A stretch of DNA of 64,000 bases from NCBI RefSeq assembly GCF_023973825.1, contig NC_090123.1, positions 1,161,501-1,225,500 of the forward strand. Reading direction: 5' to 3'. Made by a program: the position numbers and the translations under genes. Source of the stretch: Plasmodium brasilianum (lineage: Eukaryota > Apicomplexa > Aconoidasida > Haemosporida > Plasmodiidae). Below, piece after piece: positions 60,943-64,000 of the stretch (its first letter is position 1; every line of letters starts with the position of its first letter). The notes beneath the pieces are model-generated. The model saw only the letters and a list, made by a program, of their open reading frames with translations. It was not told the origin of the DNA and did not search any database.

Positions 60943-61424
60943 TTCAAAAGAAATCATAAAAATGATAATGTAAACATATTAAAGTAAAACATATGATGAC
61001 ATGTGCAGGTAAATTATCCTGAAAAAAAAGGGAAATATGATAACAACAGTAATTGCCAGAAATGCACGTGAAATGGCTTGAGGCAGTTATATACGATATG
61101 AGTATTATGTGATATAATATGCATAAATGAAATGGTAAAAAAATAATAAAATATAGGTAACAAGAAAAATAAACGCAAAAAGGCAATAAACGCAAAAAGG
61201 CAATAAACGCAAAAAGGCAATAAACGCAAAAAGGTAATAAACGCAAAAAAGTAATAAACGCAAAAAAGTAATATAAGCAATAAAGATAATAAATGCAAGA
61301 AAGCAGGATTGGTTAACTACAAAGTAATTGTATGTTGATAAAAAAAAAAGAAGCAAATAACACAAAAAAAAAAAAAAATATAAAAATAATAATAAAATGC
61401 TACACTTTTAAAAGGGGGTTAAAT
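60602..61424. other. Intergenic region between two minus-strand genes
   Basis: About 820 bp. It holds an A40-class run (60896-60938), a 17-bp minisatellite (61165-61285) and an A run at 61362-61376. It should include the promoter of the RAP-like gene and the 3' UTR of the coiled-coil gene. Confidence 0.6.
61165..61285. repeat. 17-bp GCAAAAAGGCAATAAAC minisatellite
   Basis: About seven copies, with the last units changed to AAAAAAGTAATAAACGC. Period 17 makes all reverse frames partly open, giving Leu/Phe-rich noise. Confidence 0.9.
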
Positions 61425-61678
61425 CTAATTGCTGTTGTCGACACTCTGAAGGATGTTCTCCTTCGACGTCAGGTCCGCCAAGTCCTCGCTGTCGTTTTCG
61501 TTCTGCATTAGGGGGGGAGGAAGGGAAATACATGAACATATATGTAGAAATAAAAAAAACTAATGAACCATGAGCAGTACGTTGTTAAGCATATAAGCAG
61601 TTGAACGAATGAATGAGTAAAATACTAACATATTATGCGCACACCTTTCTGATCTCTAAAATACGTTTAGGAATCGTA

Positions 61679-61729
<51 letters not shown>

Positions 61730-64000
61730 CTTTTCCTTTTTACCTGTTCTTCCTCGTCGTCGTCTCTCATCGACTCCATTTCATCCAAACTTGAAAAGAT
61801 GTCAACACTATCCCCATTCTTGATATGCTCAAATATTTCGAGGTTTTTTTTCGTGTTTTTCATTTCGTTGTTCTGAAAAATAAAGAAGCGAGTAAAGGTG
61901 TACAAAGCAATGTGTTCATCAATAAGTGCTCAGGAATAAGAACTTATATATATTATACACATATATAGAAGAAGGAAAGTATAACAACTTGTGTGTGTAT
62001 ATGTGTATGTAGAGAGAGAGATAGAGAGAGAGGACGCATATGTATTGTTATTTGCACAGAAAAACATGTAATGGATGGAAACGATACAATATAATACAAT
62101 CAAAAAATGAAACGTAGTAACAAGAAAAGGGAGTGTGTATTACAAAAAGTAATACTACAAAACTGAAGGGGTATTGTAACAGGGACACAAAAACATGGGC
62201 TGCACTATCAACGGTGCAGTATCTGGGCTGCAATATCAACGGTGCAGTATCTGGGCTGCACTATCAACGGTGCAGTATCTGGGCTGCACCATAGGATGCA
62301 CTAACCTGGTCGTTTGGTATTCCCTTCTTATCCGTAAAGTATCTCCTGTGCACGCTTGGGAAATTGCAAAGCATGGCGTTGTTCTGCATAGTTGCATCGT
62401 CATTCCCGCTGTGACTGCCGCTGTTACTTTCACCGTAATTAGCGCTGTAATTGGCGCGATCATTTTGCACACCCATTTTCAAGTGCGGGTGGGCATTCTG
62501 CAGATCTAGGAGAACAGACTGATTTGACAAGGAGTTGAATAGGACAATATTTTGATTTTTAATTTTTTGAATATTAAGGCGTTTATTTGTAATTTTGTTT
62601 AAATAATTTTGTTGATGTAATATATTTTTAATTAACATTTGATGATCAGAGTTTGTAACATCATATCTATTTTTTAAATTTTCTTGTAATTTAATAGCTC
62701 GACATTTTTGTTTTCTTAAATAGTCAATCATATTTTTCAAAATTATTAAATTGCGTTCATCTTTTTTTAAATCATTTTTTTCCTTATCTATTAATATATT
62801 TAAACTTTTTCTTTTATAATCAGTTGTTTTTATTTCTTTTTCTTTATTTATGTACTCTTTATTTATATTAATATTTTCAATATTTATTTTATTAATATCA
62901 TCGATTAATTCTTTTATTTCTTTTTTTATATTTCGTATATTTTCTTTTTTATGTTTTATATCTTTATATAAACATATATTTAAAAATTCTAAATTTCGTC
63001 TCTCTTCTTTTAAACATTGATATCTCTTTAACTCATTTTCATAAACATAAGCCAAACATTTCATTTGTTTTTTCTTCTTTTCAATATTTTCTTTCTTTTT
63101 CTTTATATCTTCCTCCAATTTTCTATTAATCTCTTCTATTTTATACACATCCTTACTTTCAATATTATAATTTTTTAAGTCTGAATAATTAAAATCAATA
63201 AGTTTTGTGAAATATTTTTCTGACTGGATCATCTTTTTTTTCATCCTCTTCTCGTTTTCTTTTTGATTGTCTTTTGACTCATTCATATTGCCACTTCGCG
63301 TTTTATTATTGTGCACTTGTTGCTGATGCTGTTGATGCTGCTGCTTTTGATGCTGCTGCTTTTGATGCTGCTGCTGTTGATGCTGCAGCTGTTGATGCTG
63401 CTGCTGCTCTTCCTCCTTCTCCTCCTCCTCCTCCTCCTCCTCTTCGTTGTATTTACCATCTATGCCTTCCTTCCTTTTTTTTTTGTTTTTGTATTTTCCC
63501 CTGTCACTAGGAGTCGACCTTCTTCCTTCTCCTTTTCTTCCTTGTTCTCTCTCATCCCCATTCGCTTCTTTCTGCCTTTCACCTACTTGATTTCTTCTGC
63601 TTTTTCTTTTTTCCTTTTCGTCCCTCTTATTGCTTACATCTCTTTCTTCCTTGCTTTTTTTCTTCTGTGCATATTTTTTTCTTTCTGTATCCTCTTCTCC
63701 TTCACTTGGTTCCTCCTCCAACGTTTGTATAAATCGTTTTCCATGCTTTTCGCTCTTCCTTTTGATTTTCTTTTGGTTGTTTGCGTCCGCATTATCATCT
63801 ACATCATTCGCATTGTTTATTATATCAGCCGAGTAGTCTATATCATTTACATGCCCCTGGTCGATTCGTCCATAACCATTCGCCCCCTTTGTGAAGAACT
63901 CCCTTCTGTTATCACCGCTAATATTATCATTGCCATTGTTACTACTTTCCGAGAAGACCTCCTCCTCCTCCTCATCATCATCTTTTTTTTTTTTTTTTTT
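61425..64000 (-). CDS. Coiled-coil protein, 3' part (5' end outside window); at least three exons
   Basis: Not recognised by name. Exons seen: from beyond 64000 to 62306, 61872-61744, and 61502-61425; all junctions are phase 0 (CAG|GTTAGT and CAG|GTAAAA donors; TTTCAG and TGCAG acceptors). The frame is open to the right edge, so the start lies outside. The visible part is 633 residues. Its N-terminal side is acidic (DDDEEEEE) then very basic; then poly-Glu and a Gln/His-rich tract (63330-63420). About 300 residues of strong coiled coil follow (KIEEINRKLEEDIKKKKENI to HQQNYLNKITNKRLNIQKIK). The two short last exons encode an acidic end (FSSLDEMESM ... DDDEEEQ; NENDSEDLADLTSKENILQS ... DNSN). 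It has no membrane segment. A cytoskeletal or spindle/basal-complex scaffold is possible but not shown. Confidence 0.82.
61686..61730. repeat. Long T run in the last intron of the coiled-coil gene
   Basis: An uninterrupted T run of more than 40 bases (forward strand) directly downstream, in transcription sense, of the exon donor at 61743. As poly-A in the transcript it is an unusual intron content, since introns normally favour poly-pyrimidine near the acceptor. Confidence 0.85.
62197..62288. repeat. 28-bp palindrome-bearing minisatellite in an intron
   Basis: Three 28-bp units plus a partial fourth (62197-62224, 62225-62252, 62253-62280, 62281 on). Each contains CTGCAC-TATCAACG-GTGCAG, that is 6-bp inverted arms around an 8-base loop. 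Unit 2 has one arm mismatch (CTGCAA). It lies within 20 bases of the splice donor at 62305 and is far richer in G+C than the rest of the intron. Confidence 0.9.

Overview
The window is nuclear chromosomal DNA of a malaria parasite (Plasmodium). The evidence is strongly A+T-rich intergenic DNA full of TA/TATG microsatellites and long A or T runs, coding regions with Asn-, Lys- and Asp-rich low-complexity inserts, short GT-AG introns, and recognisable apicomplexan genes such as a CHD1-type remodeler with a giant poly-Asn extension and RAP-domain proteins. Coding DNA is less A+T-extreme than I would expect for P. falciparum, so a P. malariae- or P. ovale-like species fits best. The species cannot be fixed from the sequence alone.

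Layout, left to right. The 3' part of a gene for a single-pass membrane protein (to 854). A two-exon gene of unknown function with one apparent frameshift (2981-6070). The 3,488-residue CHD1-like chromatin remodeler on the minus strand (7764-18230). An 8-kb gene-free, roughly 88-90% A+T gap that holds a 28-bp satellite and is a candidate centromere (18231-26273). An NPL4-like protein with a signal peptide, probably an apicoplast SELMA component, broken by one poly-A frameshift (26274-27907). A Lys/Glu-rich protein with Glu-Val repeats (29395-32841, minus). A small RRM protein (34405-34884, minus). A 131-residue unknown (35739-36134). A two-exon unknown (36954-38758, minus). A COA1/TIM21-like membrane protein (40175-40885). 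A five-exon RAP-domain protein (41550-43909, minus). A probable organellar unknown protein (45127-46698). A second gene-poor 4.7-kb gap (46699-51389). A large type I membrane protein with an internal domain duplication (51390-55133). A long helical protein with a degenerate RAP-like C-terminus, split by a poly-T frameshift (56814-60601, minus). The 3' portion of a coiled-coil protein that runs off the right edge (61425-64000, minus).

The genes do not form an operon; they are independent eukaryotic transcription units. Several right-half products (COA1-like, RAP, the 523-residue protein, the RAP-like protein) have N-termini or folds that suggest mitochondrial work, and the NPL4-like protein suggests apicoplast import. 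Nearly every intergenic region or intron carries its own private minisatellite, each with a different unit, and three genes show one-base frame breaks at or near short or long homopolymers. Each of those three genes becomes a whole number of codons when one base is added or removed, so they are more likely consensus errors than true pseudogenes.
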